Assembly: GCA_002425245.1 (NCBI GenBank)
Contig: DILW01000074.1
Coordinates: forward strand, 1 to 58,063
Source of the DNA: Betaproteobacteria bacterium UBA5582
Lineage (GTDB): Bacteria > Pseudomonadota > Gammaproteobacteria > Burkholderiales > Rhodocyclaceae
Reading direction: 5' to 3'
DNA length: 58,063 nucleotides
This document shows positions 15,687 through 24,688 of this stretch, piece after piece. The translations under genes and the position numbers were made by a program. Each line of letters begins with the position of its first letter. Position 1 is the first letter of the stretch. The notes under the pieces are model-generated. The model did not search any database. It had not been told where the DNA came from and was given only the letters and a program-made list of their open reading frames with translations.

Positions 15687-16142
15687 ATGGATCTGCGCAA
15701 GCTGAAGAAACTCATCGACCTCGTTCAGGAGTCCGGCATTTCCGAACTCGAAGTCACCGAAGGTGAAGAAAAGGTCCGCATCGCCAAGCACTTCGGTGCC
15801 GTTGCCGCCGCCCCTGTGCAATACGCCATGCCGGCCGCCATGCCTGCCGCCGCGCCGGCAGCACCGGCATCGTCGGTTAACCTGGACGACGAGGACGACC
15901 TGCCCGAAGGCCACGTCGTCAAGTCGCCCATGGTTGGCACCTTCTACCGCTCGCCTTCGCCGGGTGCCGATGCCTTTGTCCAGATCGGCAGCGTCGTCAA
16001 GAAGGGTGACACCCTGTGCATCATCGAAGCGATGAAGTTGCTCAACGAGATCGAATCGGACGCCGACGGCACGGTCAAGGCTATCCTGCTCGACAACGGC
16101 GAGCCGGTCGAATTTGGCGAACCGCTGTTCGTGATCGGCTGA
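15687..16142 (+). CDS. accB: Biotin carboxyl carrier protein of acetyl-CoA carboxylase
   Basis: 151 residues. The N-terminal helical part (1-35) is joined by an Ala/Pro linker (about 40-65) to the biotinyl domain (75-151). The biotin lysine is Lys117 in EAMKLLNE. A GGGAG ribosome site precedes the ATG. It carries carboxyl groups in malonyl-CoA synthesis, the first step of fatty acid formation. It is two bases ahead of accC. Confidence 0.97.
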   Translation: MDLRKLKKLIDLVQESGISELEVTEGEEKVRIAKHFGAVAAAPVQYAMPAAMPAAAPAAPASSVNLDDEDDLPEGHVVKSPMVGTFYRSPSPGADAFVQIGSVVKKGDTLCIIEAMKLLNEIESDADGTVKAILLDNGEPVEFGEPLFVIG

Positions 16143-16144
16143 TC

Positions 16145-17509
16145 ATGGCGATGTTCGAAAAAATCCTGATCGCGAACCGGGGCGAGATCGCGCTGCGGAT
16201 TCAGCGTGCCTGTCGGGAATTGGGCATCAAGACCGTGGTTGTCCACTCCGAGGCCGACCGCGAGGCCAAGTATGTCAAGCTGGCCGACGAATCGGTGTGT
16301 ATCGGTCCGGCAGCGTCGGCGCAGAGTTACCTCAATGTGCCGGCGATCATCTCGGCCGCCGAGGTGACCGACGCCCAGGCCGTTCACCCGGGCTACGGCT
16401 TCCTCTCCGAGAATGCCGATTTTGCCGAGCGGGTCGAGACTTCCGGCTTTGTCTTCATCGGCCCGCGCGCCGAGACCATCCGCCTGATGGGCGACAAGGT
16501 GTCGGCCAAGGACGCGATGAAAGCGGCCGGCGTCCCCTGTGTACCGGGTTCCGACGGCGCCTTGCCGGAAGACCCCAAGGAAATCGTCAAGATCGCCCGG
16601 GCCGTCGGTTATCCGGTGATCATCAAGGCCGCCGGTGGTGGTGGTGGTCGAGGCATGCGCGTCGTCCATACGGAAGCGGCACTGATCAGCGCCGTCCAGA
16701 TGACGCGCCAGGAGGCCGGCCAGTTCTTCGGCAACCCAGCGGTTTACATGGAGAAATTCCTGGAGAACCCGCGCCACGTCGAAATTCAGGTGCTCGCCGA
16801 TGAATTCCGGAATGCCATCTACCTGGGCGAACGCGACTGTTCGATGCAGCGCCGGCACCAGAAGGTGATCGAAGAAGCGCCGGCACCGCATATCCCGGCG
16901 CGCCTGATCAGCCGCATCGGCGAACGCTGCGCCGAGGCCTGCCGCAAGATCGGCTATCGCGGCGCCGGCACCTTTGAATTCCTGTACGAAAACGGTGAGT
17001 TCTACTTCATCGAGATGAACACCCGTGTCCAAGTCGAACATCCGGTGACGGAAATGATCACCGGTGTCGATATCGTCCAGGAGCAGATCAGGATCGCCGC
17101 CGGTGAGAAACTCCGATATCGGCAAAAGGACATCGTGTTCCGCGGTCACGCCGTCGAATGCCGCATCAACGCCGAAGATCCCTTCACTTTCGTGCCATCT
17201 CCCGGCAAGATCGAGTTTTATCACCCGCCCGGCGGCCCCGGCATCCGGGTCGATTCGCACATCTACCAGGGTTACCGCGTGCCGTCGCACTACGATTCGA
17301 TGGTCGCCAAGGTCATCGCCTACGGCGATACCCGCGAACAGGCCATCCGCCGCATGCGGGTCGCGCTGTCGGAAATGAGCATCCAGGGGATCAAGACCAA
17401 CATCGCCCTGCACCAGGAACTGATGCTCGACGCCCGCTTCAACGAAGGCGGCACCAGCATTCACTACCTGGAGCACAAGCTGGCCGACAAGAGCGAGGTC
17501 AAGCAGTAA
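16145..17509 (+). CDS. accC: Biotin carboxylase subunit of acetyl-CoA carboxylase
   Basis: 454 residues from ATG 16145 (MAMFEKILIANRGEIALRI); the ATG two codons later is equally possible. The ATP-grasp fold shows the glycine loop KAAGGGGGRGMR and the metal/active region FIEMNTRVQVEHPVTE. It carboxylates the biotin on AccB with bicarbonate and ATP. Gene order accB-accC-prmA is typical. Length matches the family (about 450). Confidence 0.97.
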   Translation: MAMFEKILIANRGEIALRIQRACRELGIKTVVVHSEADREAKYVKLADESVCIGPAASAQSYLNVPAIISAAEVTDAQAVHPGYGFLSENADFAERVETSGFVFIGPRAETIRLMGDKVSAKDAMKAAGVPCVPGSDGALPEDPKEIVKIARAVGYPVIIKAAGGGGGRGMRVVHTEAALISAVQMTRQEAGQFFGNPAVYMEKFLENPRHVEIQVLADEFRNAIYLGERDCSMQRRHQKVIEEAPAPHIPARLISRIGERCAEACRKIGYRGAGTFEFLYENGEFYFIEMNTRVQVEHPVTEMITGVDIVQEQIRIAAGEKLRYRQKDIVFRGHAVECRINAEDPFTFVPSPGKIEFYHPPGGPGIRVDSHIYQGYRVPSHYDSMVAKVIAYGDTREQAIRRMRVALSEMSIQGIKTNIALHQELMLDARFNEGGTSIHYLEHKLADKSEVKQ

Positions 17510-17511
17510 CG

Positions 17512-18402
17512 ATGGCTTGGCAGAACGTCAGTTTTCTTACCGATGCAGCCAGCGCCGAGCCGGTCTGCGATGCCCTGATTGAAATCGGGGCGTTGTCGGC
17601 CAGCATCGAGGATGCCGACGCCGGCACCCCGGACGAGCAGCCGCAGTTCGGCGAGCCCGGCTCGGTGACGACGCCGGGATGGGCGCACTCGCGGGTCGTC
17701 GCCTTGTTCGACAGCGACGCCGACGTCGCCACCATGCTGGCCGAAGCGGCCGAGCAAGCCGGACTGGCGCAGGTACCGGAATTCACTGTGGCAATCGTTG
17801 AAGAACAGAACTGGGTGCAATTGACCCAGGCCCAGTTCGACCCGATCCAGGTTTCCGGGCGCCTGTGGATCGTTCCTTCGTGGCACGAGGCCCCCGACCC
17901 GGCAGCGATCAACCTGATTCTTGACCCCGGCATGGCCTTCGGCACTGGTTCCCACCCGACCACCCGGCTCTGTCTGGAGTGGCTGGAGCGTACCGTTGCC
18001 GATGGCGACACCCTGCTCGACTACGGCTGCGGCTCCGGCATCCTGGCCATTGCTGCGGCCAAACTCGGGGCGGCTGAAGTATCCGGCGTGGACATCGATC
18101 CGCAGGCCGTCGAAGCCGCCAAGGCCAATGCCGAGCGCAACGGCGTCCTGGCCCGCTTTGCCGATTCGGCAGAAGCGCTGGCGGGCAAGTATGATGTCGT
18201 CGTGGCCAACATCCTCTCCAATCCGCTGCGCGTCCTGGCCCCTGCCATCTGCGCCCATGTTCGCAGCGGCGGGCGCTTGGCCCTGTCCGGCATCCTCCGC
18301 GAACAGGCCGAGGAGATCGTTGCCGTGTACGCACCGTGGATTCCGCTGCAGGTAGCCGATGTGCGCGAGGATTGGGTATGCCTGGCCGGGGTCAGACCCT
18401 GA
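17512..18402 (+). CDS. prmA: Ribosomal protein L11 methyltransferase
   Basis: 296 residues from the ATG two bases after the accC stop. The N-terminal part (1-110) is the L11-recognition domain (WQNVSFLT, EEQNWVQL). The SAM-binding part carries LDPGMAFGTGSHPTT, LDYGCGSGILAIAAAKLG and VVANILSNPL. It trimethylates ribosomal protein L11. Its end overlaps the DUF3426 gene by 25 bases. Confidence 0.96.
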   Translation: MAWQNVSFLTDAASAEPVCDALIEIGALSASIEDADAGTPDEQPQFGEPGSVTTPGWAHSRVVALFDSDADVATMLAEAAEQAGLAQVPEFTVAIVEEQNWVQLTQAQFDPIQVSGRLWIVPSWHEAPDPAAINLILDPGMAFGTGSHPTTRLCLEWLERTVADGDTLLDYGCGSGILAIAAAKLGAAEVSGVDIDPQAVEAAKANAERNGVLARFADSAEALAGKYDVVVANILSNPLRVLAPAICAHVRSGGRLALSGILREQAEEIVAVYAPWIPLQVADVREDWVCLAGVRP

Positions 18403-19412
18403 GCCGCACCCGCTGCCCGGCATGTGGCACGGTTTTTCGTGTCACCGCCGAGCAACTTCGGCTGAAGGCCGGCAAGGTCCGCTGTGGCCACTGTCAGACG
18501 GTATTCAACGCCTTCGATCATTTGCAGGCGGACGAGCCCGCTACCGTCGAGCCGGCGACTTTCATTCCCGAACCGGTGCTTGCCGATCCGCCTGCGATCG
18601 AGCCACCAACGCCGCTTGAGGAATTGCCGCTGACCACGCTGTCCGCACCGGACACCCTGGCACCGGCACCGACGGTGGAGCCGCTCTCACCGGTACCGGA
18701 ACTCCCGGACGCCGACGACGCGACGACGGACGCTCCGGCCAGCGAGGAGGCACCGCTGGCCGCCCCCGTCGCCGACGCTCCCGAAGCGTTGCCCGAACAA
18801 GCCGCGGAAAGTCCGGAGCAAACTACGCTGGCAGCCAGGGAAGCCGGCTTGGTAGCGGTACGCGACCTGGCGGAAAGCCCGGTTTATGACCGCTGGTCGG
18901 CAGGCACGCTGGCTGACCACCGCTTCGTCAGTTTCGACGAGGACGCCCAGAAGTCCCCGCTTTGGCCTTATCTAACCGCCTTCCTGCTGCTCCTGCTGTT
19001 GCTGGCCGGCCAGTTGGCGTGGCATTTCCGCACCAGCATCGTCCAGCACCTGCCGACGCTCGGCGCGGCCTATACGGCGCTGGGTATCGACGTACCGCTG
19101 CCGCGCGACGTCGCCATGGTTTCGATTGAAAGCTCCGACCTGCAATCCGACGCCACCCGCGGCCTGTTCGTGCTCAATGCCAGCCTGAAGAATCTGGCCG
19201 GTCACGCCCAGGCCTGGCCCAGCCTCGAACTGACACTGACCGACATCAACGACCGGGTAGTCGCCAGACGCATCCTGGAACACGGCGACTACCTGCTGCC
19301 CGACACCCCGAAAACCCACTTCCCGGCCAACGGCGAAACCGGCGTGCGCTTGTGGATCGACGCCAAGGACATTGGTGCCACCGGCTACCGCCTCTACATT
19401 TTCTACCCCTGA
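18378..19412 (+). CDS. Zinc-ribbon and DUF3426 membrane protein
   Basis: 344 residues. An N-terminal MJ0042-type zinc ribbon (CPACGTVFRV...CGHCQTVFNAF, residues 13-50) is followed by a long Pro/Ala/Glu-rich low-complexity region (about 55-165), one membrane helix (WPYLTAFLLLLLLLAGQ, about 197-215) and a periplasmic DUF3426 domain to the end. The start at 18378 lies inside prmA and is the first Met before the zinc ribbon. Such genes follow prmA in many betaproteobacteria; the function is unknown. Confidence 0.85.
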   Translation: MPGRGQTLSRTRCPACGTVFRVTAEQLRLKAGKVRCGHCQTVFNAFDHLQADEPATVEPATFIPEPVLADPPAIEPPTPLEELPLTTLSAPDTLAPAPTVEPLSPVPELPDADDATTDAPASEEAPLAAPVADAPEALPEQAAESPEQTTLAAREAGLVAVRDLAESPVYDRWSAGTLADHRFVSFDEDAQKSPLWPYLTAFLLLLLLLAGQLAWHFRTSIVQHLPTLGAAYTALGIDVPLPRDVAMVSIESSDLQSDATRGLFVLNASLKNLAGHAQAWPSLELTLTDINDRVVARRILEHGDYLLPDTPKTHFPANGETGVRLWIDAKDIGATGYRLYIFYP

Positions 19413-19420
19413 ACGACAAG

Positions 19421-20359
19421 ATGACGACACTGATCTGCGGTTCCCTGGCCTTCGACAACATCATGGTCTTCCCGGACCGCTTCAAGAATCACATCCTGCC
19501 CGAGCAGATTCACATCCTCAACGTCGCCTTCCTGGTTCCGGAAATGCGCCGCGAGTACGGTGGCTGCGCCGGCAACATCGCCTACAACCTGATGCTGCTC
19601 GGCGGTGACGCCAGCATCATGGCCACCGTCGGCGACGATGCCGGGCCCTATCTTGCCCGCCTCGACCAGCTTGGCCTGAGCCGGGCCCATGTCCGCCAGA
19701 TTCCCGGCAGTTTCACCGCCCAGGCCTTCATCACCACCGACCTCGACGACAACCAGATCACCGCTTTCCACCCCGGTGCGATGGCCTTTTCGCACCTGAA
19801 CAAGGTTGAACAGGCCGGGGCCAAACTGGGCATCGTCGCCCCCGATGGCCGCGAAGGCATGCTGCAGCATGCGCGCGACTTCGCCGCGGCCGGCGTCCCT
19901 TTCATCTTCGATCCGGGCCAGGGCCTGCCGATGTTCGACGGCGACGACCTGATGGAATTCCTGCGCCTGGCCGACTACGCCTGCTTCAACGACTACGAGG
20001 CCAAGCTGGCCTGCGATCGTACCGGCCGCAACCTCGAGCAACTGGCAACCGAGGTGAAGGCACTGATCGTCACCCGTGGCGGCGAAGGCTCGGAAATCCA
20101 CACCGGCGGCAGCTGTCTCCGGATTCCCTGCGTCGCCCCGGATGCCGTCGTCGACCCGACCGGTTGTGGCGACGCCTACCGCGCCGGCTTGCTCTACGGG
20201 ATTGCCAACGGCTACGACTGGCCGACGACCGGCCGGCTGGCTTCGCTCATGGGATCGATCAAGATCGCCCACCGCGGCGGTCAGAACCATCGCCCCAGCC
20301 GCGAGGAAATCGGCGAGCGTTACCGCAAGGCCTTCGGCACCCTGCCCTGGCAGGACTGA
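19421..20359 (+). CDS. PfkB-family carbohydrate/nucleoside kinase
   Basis: 312 residues. The N-terminal GGCAGNIAYNLMLLGG and the C-terminal DPTGCGDAYRAGLLYG are the two PfkB signatures; in the latter the usual GAGD is GCGD, with the catalytic Asp kept. The subgroup is close to proteins annotated as adenosine or ribokinase-like kinases. The substrate cannot be read from sequence. It starts eight bases after the DUF3426 stop and may be cotranscribed with it. Confidence 0.85.
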   Translation: MTTLICGSLAFDNIMVFPDRFKNHILPEQIHILNVAFLVPEMRREYGGCAGNIAYNLMLLGGDASIMATVGDDAGPYLARLDQLGLSRAHVRQIPGSFTAQAFITTDLDDNQITAFHPGAMAFSHLNKVEQAGAKLGIVAPDGREGMLQHARDFAAAGVPFIFDPGQGLPMFDGDDLMEFLRLADYACFNDYEAKLACDRTGRNLEQLATEVKALIVTRGGEGSEIHTGGSCLRIPCVAPDAVVDPTGCGDAYRAGLLYGIANGYDWPTTGRLASLMGSIKIAHRGGQNHRPSREEIGERYRKAFGTLPWQD

Positions 20360-20437
20360 AACCGGTCTGTCACGCACGGGCAATAGGCATGTAACACGCC
20401 TGTTCCATCCTGTTCTCCATAAACCAAGGAGAACGAC

Positions 20438-21199
20438 ATGGAACAATTGCACAAGTCGACGGCCCGTGCCCGTCCGGAAAAGCGCAGCCTGGCGGTGGGC
20501 TTTGCCCGCAGCGCCGGCGACATCCTCGAAGCCCAGCGCCTGCGTCATCGCGTCTTCGCCGGCGAAATGGGCGCCAACCTGCCCAGCCGCACGCCCGGCG
20601 TTGATCACGACATCTACGACCCGTACTGCGAGCACCTGGTCGTGCGCGATACGCAGAATGGCGACATCGTCGGCACCTACCGCATCCTGCCGCCGGAAAA
20701 TGCCCGCCAGGTCGGCTATTACTCGGAAAACGAATTCGACCTGACCCGCCTCCAGCACCTGCGTTCGCGCATGGTCGAGATCGGTCGCTCCTGCGTCCAT
20801 CCCGACTATCGCACCGGCGCCACGATCACCCTGCTCTGGTCTGGGTTGGCGCAGTACATGCTGGAGCATGGCCACGATTACCTGATCGGTTGCGCCTCGA
20901 TCAGCATGGCCGACGGCGGTCATGCTGCGGCCAGTCTGTATAATCGACTCGCTGTCGACCACCTCGGGCCGCAGGAATATCGCGTCTTCCCGCGCTGTCC
21001 GCTGCCGCTGGCGGCCCTGCAGCAGGATCGTCCGGCCGAAGTGCCGCCGCTGATCAAGGGCTACCTGCGGGCAGGCGCCTGGATTTGCGGCGAACCGGCC
21101 TGGGATCCCGACTTCAATACCGCCGACCTGCCCATCCTGATGCCGATGGCCAAGGTCGCCGGCCGTTACGCCAAGCACTACCTGGGACAGACAGACTGA
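20438..21199 (+). CDS. olsB: OlsB-type ornithine N-acyltransferase (GNAT-like)
   Basis: 253 residues. The fold is the hemolysin/OlsB acyltransferase type: AQRLRHRVFAGEMGA near the N-terminus, YDPYCEHLVVRD, VGTYRILPPENA and MVEIGRSCVHPDYRTGATI. OlsB moves a 3-hydroxyacyl group from acyl carrier protein to ornithine, the first step to ornithine lipids. A PlsC-type gene suited to the second step (olsA) follows directly. A GGAGAA ribosome site precedes the ATG. Ornithine lipids lack phosphate; a PhoX-type phosphatase is also in the window, but far away. Confidence 0.82.
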   Translation: MEQLHKSTARARPEKRSLAVGFARSAGDILEAQRLRHRVFAGEMGANLPSRTPGVDHDIYDPYCEHLVVRDTQNGDIVGTYRILPPENARQVGYYSENEFDLTRLQHLRSRMVEIGRSCVHPDYRTGATITLLWSGLAQYMLEHGHDYLIGCASISMADGGHAAASLYNRLAVDHLGPQEYRVFPRCPLPLAALQQDRPAEVPPLIKGYLRAGAWICGEPAWDPDFNTADLPILMPMAKVAGRYAKHYLGQTD

Positions 21200-22041
21200 A
21201 CGAGACCACGCCCCTCACCCGCGCTTTCCGCGTATTCCGCCTGTTCCTGCTGGTGCTGGCCGGGGCGCTGGTCGCCTTGAGCGTGTTCCGCATCTGCGGT
21301 GACCGGCGTCGGCTGCTGCTCAAGCAGAGCTGGTCGGCAGCCGTGCTCGATGCCCTGGGCGTCGAACTGGAAGCCGACCTGACCCACCTGGCACCGGGCG
21401 TGCTGCTGGTTGCCAACCACGTTTCCTGGATCGACATCTTCGTCATCAATGCCGCCGTGCCCTCGGCCTTCGTTTCCAAGGAAGAGGTCCGGCGCTGGCC
21501 GGTGATCGGCTGGCTGGCCTGGAAGAACGACACCGTGTTCCTGCGGCGCGGCAGTCGCGGCCACGCCCGCATCGTCAACGAGGAAATCGCCGGCATCCTG
21601 GCGCAGGGCAAGGTCGTCGCCGTGTTTCCCGAAGGCACCACCACCGACGGTCGCAGCCTGCTGCATTTCCACGCTGCCTTGCTGCAGCCGGCGCTGGTTG
21701 CCGGTCGGCCGGTACTGCCGGCGGCGATCTCCTATTGGGAATTGAACGGCACGCGCAGCCTGGCGCCGCGCTACGATGGCGATATCTCGCTCGGCCAGTG
21801 CACGACCGCGATTCTCAAGCGCCGACGGATCATTGCCCGGCTGGTGACAACGCCGCTGCGCGGCCTGCAGGGCGAGGAGCGCAAGCAGGTGGCCGCCGAG
21901 GCGCGCGAGGCTATCGCTTTAGCGGCTGGACTTCCGCTGGCGAGCAATCCACCTGAAATACCCGACGGTCTTCGAGCCGGACTGCCGTCAGGTGTCCTCC
22001 CCACAAGCAACCCGAATCGAGCGCCAGCTGATTCTGCGTAA
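21196..22041 (+). CDS. olsA: OlsA-type lyso-ornithine lipid O-acyltransferase (PlsC domain)
   Basis: About 281 residues. The PlsC motifs are NHVSWID (acyl transfer) and FPEGTTTDG (acceptor site). One N-terminal membrane helix (LFLLVLAGALVALSVF) anchors it. The start is unclear: the frame offers no ATG, GTG or TTG between the upstream gene and the helix; a CTG at 21196 overlaps the olsB stop and has GGGA upstream, and a GTG inside the helix is the alternative. The last 43 residues (ending ADSA) are encoded opposite the 3' end of apaH, a 131-base convergent overlap. The tail is rich in Pro, Ala and Ser and probably not part of the fold. Confidence 0.78.
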   Translation: MNETTPLTRAFRVFRLFLLVLAGALVALSVFRICGDRRRLLLKQSWSAAVLDALGVELEADLTHLAPGVLLVANHVSWIDIFVINAAVPSAFVSKEEVRRWPVIGWLAWKNDTVFLRRGSRGHARIVNEEIAGILAQGKVVAVFPEGTTTDGRSLLHFHAALLQPALVAGRPVLPAAISYWELNGTRSLAPRYDGDISLGQCTTAILKRRRIIARLVTTPLRGLQGEERKQVAAEAREAIALAAGLPLASNPPEIPDGLRAGLPSGVLPTSNPNRAPADSA

Positions 22042-22741
22042 TCCGCAGACCCAGCGCCGACCAATGGCCGGTGACCAGAATGCTGTTGGCACTCTTGCGA
22101 TCGGGCACGTCGAACCAGGGCAGGTAGCCGGCCGGTGCATTGACCAGTTTGCCCTTGGCCTTGAATTCCATCAGCCCCTTCTTGGTACAGAAGCGCATCC
22201 GGGTCATCGCGTTGACGATCACCCGCAGGCGCGCCCAGCCCTTCAGCTCGTCGTCCCAGGCAGCCGGTTCGCTGCCCCACAGATTGCGGACGAACTCCGG
22301 ATAATCCTTGCCCTGAAGCCTGGCCTCGACTTCGCGCGCCAGTTCGCGGGCGCGCTTCGCCGTCCATTGCGGCAACAGGCCGGCGTGAACCAGGCAGTAA
22401 TCGCCTTCGACATGGCAGAGCGGCTGATGCCGTAGCCAGTCGAGCAGTTCCTCGCGGTCGGGGGCATTGAGGATGTCGTCCAGGGTGTCGTCCTTGGCGC
22501 GCAACTTGGCACCGCCCTCGGCGACCATGAGCAGGTAAAGGTCGTGGTTGCCGAGCACGGTGACGGCCGAATCGCCGAAGGAACGGATCAGGCGCAAGGT
22601 CTCCAGCGACTTGGGGCCGCGGTTGACCAGGTCGCCAACCAGCCACAGGCGGTCCCTGGCCGGGTCGAAGGCGCAGGCGGCGAGCAGGTTCTGCAGCGAG
22701 TCGTAGCAGCCCTGGATATCGCCGATGGCGTAAGTGGCCAT
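21911..22741 (-). CDS. apaH: Symmetrical diadenosine tetraphosphatase
   Basis: 276 residues, family size. Metallophosphatase motifs GDIQGCYDSL, GDLVNRGPKS, LGNHDLYLL and VHAGLLPQW are in order. It splits Ap4A to two ADP. It lies immediately downstream of glmS with no gap between the glmS stop and the apaH ATG. Its last 131 bases overlap the 3' end of olsA on the other strand; the encoded residues (GHWSALGL, DSGCLWGG, LTAVRLED) are family-typical, so apaH is the older reading here. Confidence 0.95.
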   Translation of the reverse strand: MATYAIGDIQGCYDSLQNLLAACAFDPARDRLWLVGDLVNRGPKSLETLRLIRSFGDSAVTVLGNHDLYLLMVAEGGAKLRAKDDTLDDILNAPDREELLDWLRHQPLCHVEGDYCLVHAGLLPQWTAKRARELAREVEARLQGKDYPEFVRNLWGSEPAAWDDELKGWARLRVIVNAMTRMRFCTKKGLMEFKAKGKLVNAPAGYLPWFDVPDRKSANSILVTGHWSALGLRITQNQLALDSGCLWGGHLTAVRLEDRRVFQVDCSPAEVQPLKR

Positions 22742-24565
22742 TTACTCCACCGTTACCGACTTGGCCAGGTTTCTCGGCTTGTCGACATCGGTTCCCTTGA
22801 CCAGCGCCGCGTGATACGACAGCAGTTGCAGCGGAATGACGTGCAGGATGGGCGACAGCAGGCCGTAGTGCTCCGGCAGACGCAGCATGTGCACGCCTTC
22901 CGATTCGGGGATTTCCGAATCGTCGTCGGCGAACACGTACAACTCTCCGCCGCGGGCACGGACTTCCTGCAGGTTGGACTTGAGCTTTTCCAGCAGATCG
23001 TCGGCCGGCGCCACCGAAATGACCGGCATGTCAGCGTCGACCAGGGCCAGCGGGCCGTGCTTGAGCTCGCCGGCCGGGTAGGCTTCGGCGTGGATGTAGG
23101 AAATCTCCTTGAGCTTGAGCGCGCCTTCGAGGGCGATCGGGTAGTGACGGCCGCGCCCGAGGAAGAGTGCATGCTGCTTGTCGGCGAAGCGGCGGGCCCA
23201 GGCGGCGATCTCGTCTTCCAGCGTCAGCACCTTGTTGACCGCGACCGGCAGGTGGCGCAACTGGTCGATGTAGGCGCTTTCCTGTTCGCTGCTCAAACGG
23301 CCGCGCACCTTGGCAACCACCAGGGTGAGCAGGAACAGTGCCGCCAGCTGGGTGGTGAAAGCCTTGGTCGAGGCAACGCCGATCTCCGGACCGGCACGGG
23401 TGATGAAGCGCAGTGCCGATTCGCGGACGATGGCCGACTCCGGCACGTTGCAGATGGCCAGGGTCTTGCCCTGCCCCAGCGCCTTGGCGTGGCGCAGCGC
23501 GGCCAGGGTGTCGGCAGTCTCGCCGGATTGCGAAATGGCAACGATCAGCTGGCGCGGGTTGGGCACCGAGGTGCGATAACGGTATTCGCTGGCGATTTCG
23601 ACGGTGCAAGGAACGCCGGCGACGGCTTCCAGCCAGTAGCGGGCGGTCATCCCCGAATGGGCGCTGGTGCCGCAGGCAAGGATCAGGATGTGGTCGATAT
23701 CGTGCAGCAGGTTGCTGGCTTCGGCACCGAAAATACCGGGCTGTATGGATTTGCTACCACCGACGATTTCCAGCGTGTTGGCCAGGGCTTCCGGTTGCTC
23801 GAAGATTTCCTTCTGCATGTAGTGGCGGAAATTGCCGAGTTCGACGGCGGCGGCGGATAGCTGGGAAACATGCACCGGGCGTTCGACCGGCGTCCCGTCG
23901 AGGCGCTCGATGCGGACGCCTTCGCGCTTCAGTTCGGCGATGTCGCCGTTTTCCAGGTAGACCATGTTGCGCGTTACCTGGAGCAGCGCCGAGGCGTCTG
24001 AGGCTGCGTAGTTGCCGTCGTCGCTCAAGCCAAGCAGCAGCGGCGAGCCCTCGCGGGAGACGATGATGCGTCCGGGCTGCTGGTGGTCGATGACGGCGAT
24101 GGCGTAGGCGCCGATCAGACGACGGCAGGCTGACTGCACGGCGCGGAACAGGTCCGGTTCGCTTTTCAGGATCGATTCGACCAGGTGGGCGATGGTTTCG
24201 GTATCGGTGTCCGAAGTGAAGACGTAGCCCTGCGCGCTCAGTTCGCTGCGCAAGCTTTCGTAGTTCTCGATGATGCCGTTATGGACGACGGCAATGCTGC
24301 CGGAAACGTGCGGATGGGCGTTGCGTTCCGAAGGTACGCCGTGGGTGGCCCAGCGGGTATGGGCGATCCCGGTCGGCGAATCGGTGCCGGCGGCGGCCTG
24401 CTCCAGCTCGGCAACGCGGCCGACCGAGCGCACGCGCTCGACACCGGTCTTGCCGATGACCGCCAGTCCGGCCGAGTCGTAGCCCCGGTATTCGAGCTTC
24501 TTGAGGCCTTCGACGAGGATGGGAACGATATTCCTGGCGGCGGCTGCCGCGACGATGCCACACAT
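22742..24565 (-). CDS. glmS: Glutamine-fructose-6-phosphate aminotransferase (isomerizing)
   Basis: 607 residues. MCGIVAAAA supplies the N-terminal Cys nucleophile of the glutaminase domain (1-240), with LEYRGYDSAG and IAHTRWATHG; two SIS sugar-isomerase domains follow (ILACGTSAHSGM, SQSGETADTLAALRHAK). The enzyme makes glucosamine-6-phosphate, the entry to peptidoglycan and lipid A. The chain ends AKSVTVE, as in the family. It is the first gene of an apaH operon and is divergent from waaC across a 123-base gap. Confidence 0.98.
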   Translation of the reverse strand: MCGIVAAAAARNIVPILVEGLKKLEYRGYDSAGLAVIGKTGVERVRSVGRVAELEQAAAGTDSPTGIAHTRWATHGVPSERNAHPHVSGSIAVVHNGIIENYESLRSELSAQGYVFTSDTDTETIAHLVESILKSEPDLFRAVQSACRRLIGAYAIAVIDHQQPGRIIVSREGSPLLLGLSDDGNYAASDASALLQVTRNMVYLENGDIAELKREGVRIERLDGTPVERPVHVSQLSAAAVELGNFRHYMQKEIFEQPEALANTLEIVGGSKSIQPGIFGAEASNLLHDIDHILILACGTSAHSGMTARYWLEAVAGVPCTVEIASEYRYRTSVPNPRQLIVAISQSGETADTLAALRHAKALGQGKTLAICNVPESAIVRESALRFITRAGPEIGVASTKAFTTQLAALFLLTLVVAKVRGRLSSEQESAYIDQLRHLPVAVNKVLTLEDEIAAWARRFADKQHALFLGRGRHYPIALEGALKLKEISYIHAEAYPAGELKHGPLALVDADMPVISVAPADDLLEKLKSNLQEVRARGGELYVFADDDSEIPESEGVHMLRLPEHYGLLSPILHVIPLQLLSYHAALVKGTDVDKPRNLAKSVTVE

Positions 24566-24652
24566 GGTTGAGGTATCCGTTGATCGAAAGGGCGTATTTT
24601 AACGCAAGCCTCCTGGCATCGTTCGCTAAAGGAAAGCCGGCCCCCGGCGATC

Positions 24653-24658
24653 TATAAT
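24653..24658 (+). promoter_or_regulatory. Candidate -10 box of waaC
   Basis: A perfect TATAAT lies 30 bases before the waaC ATG. No good -35 hexamer stands 16-18 bases upstream, so only the -10 is called. Confidence 0.4.
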
Positions 24659-24688
24659 CGCGGTTTCGTTTTTTCGGTACCGTGGCCG

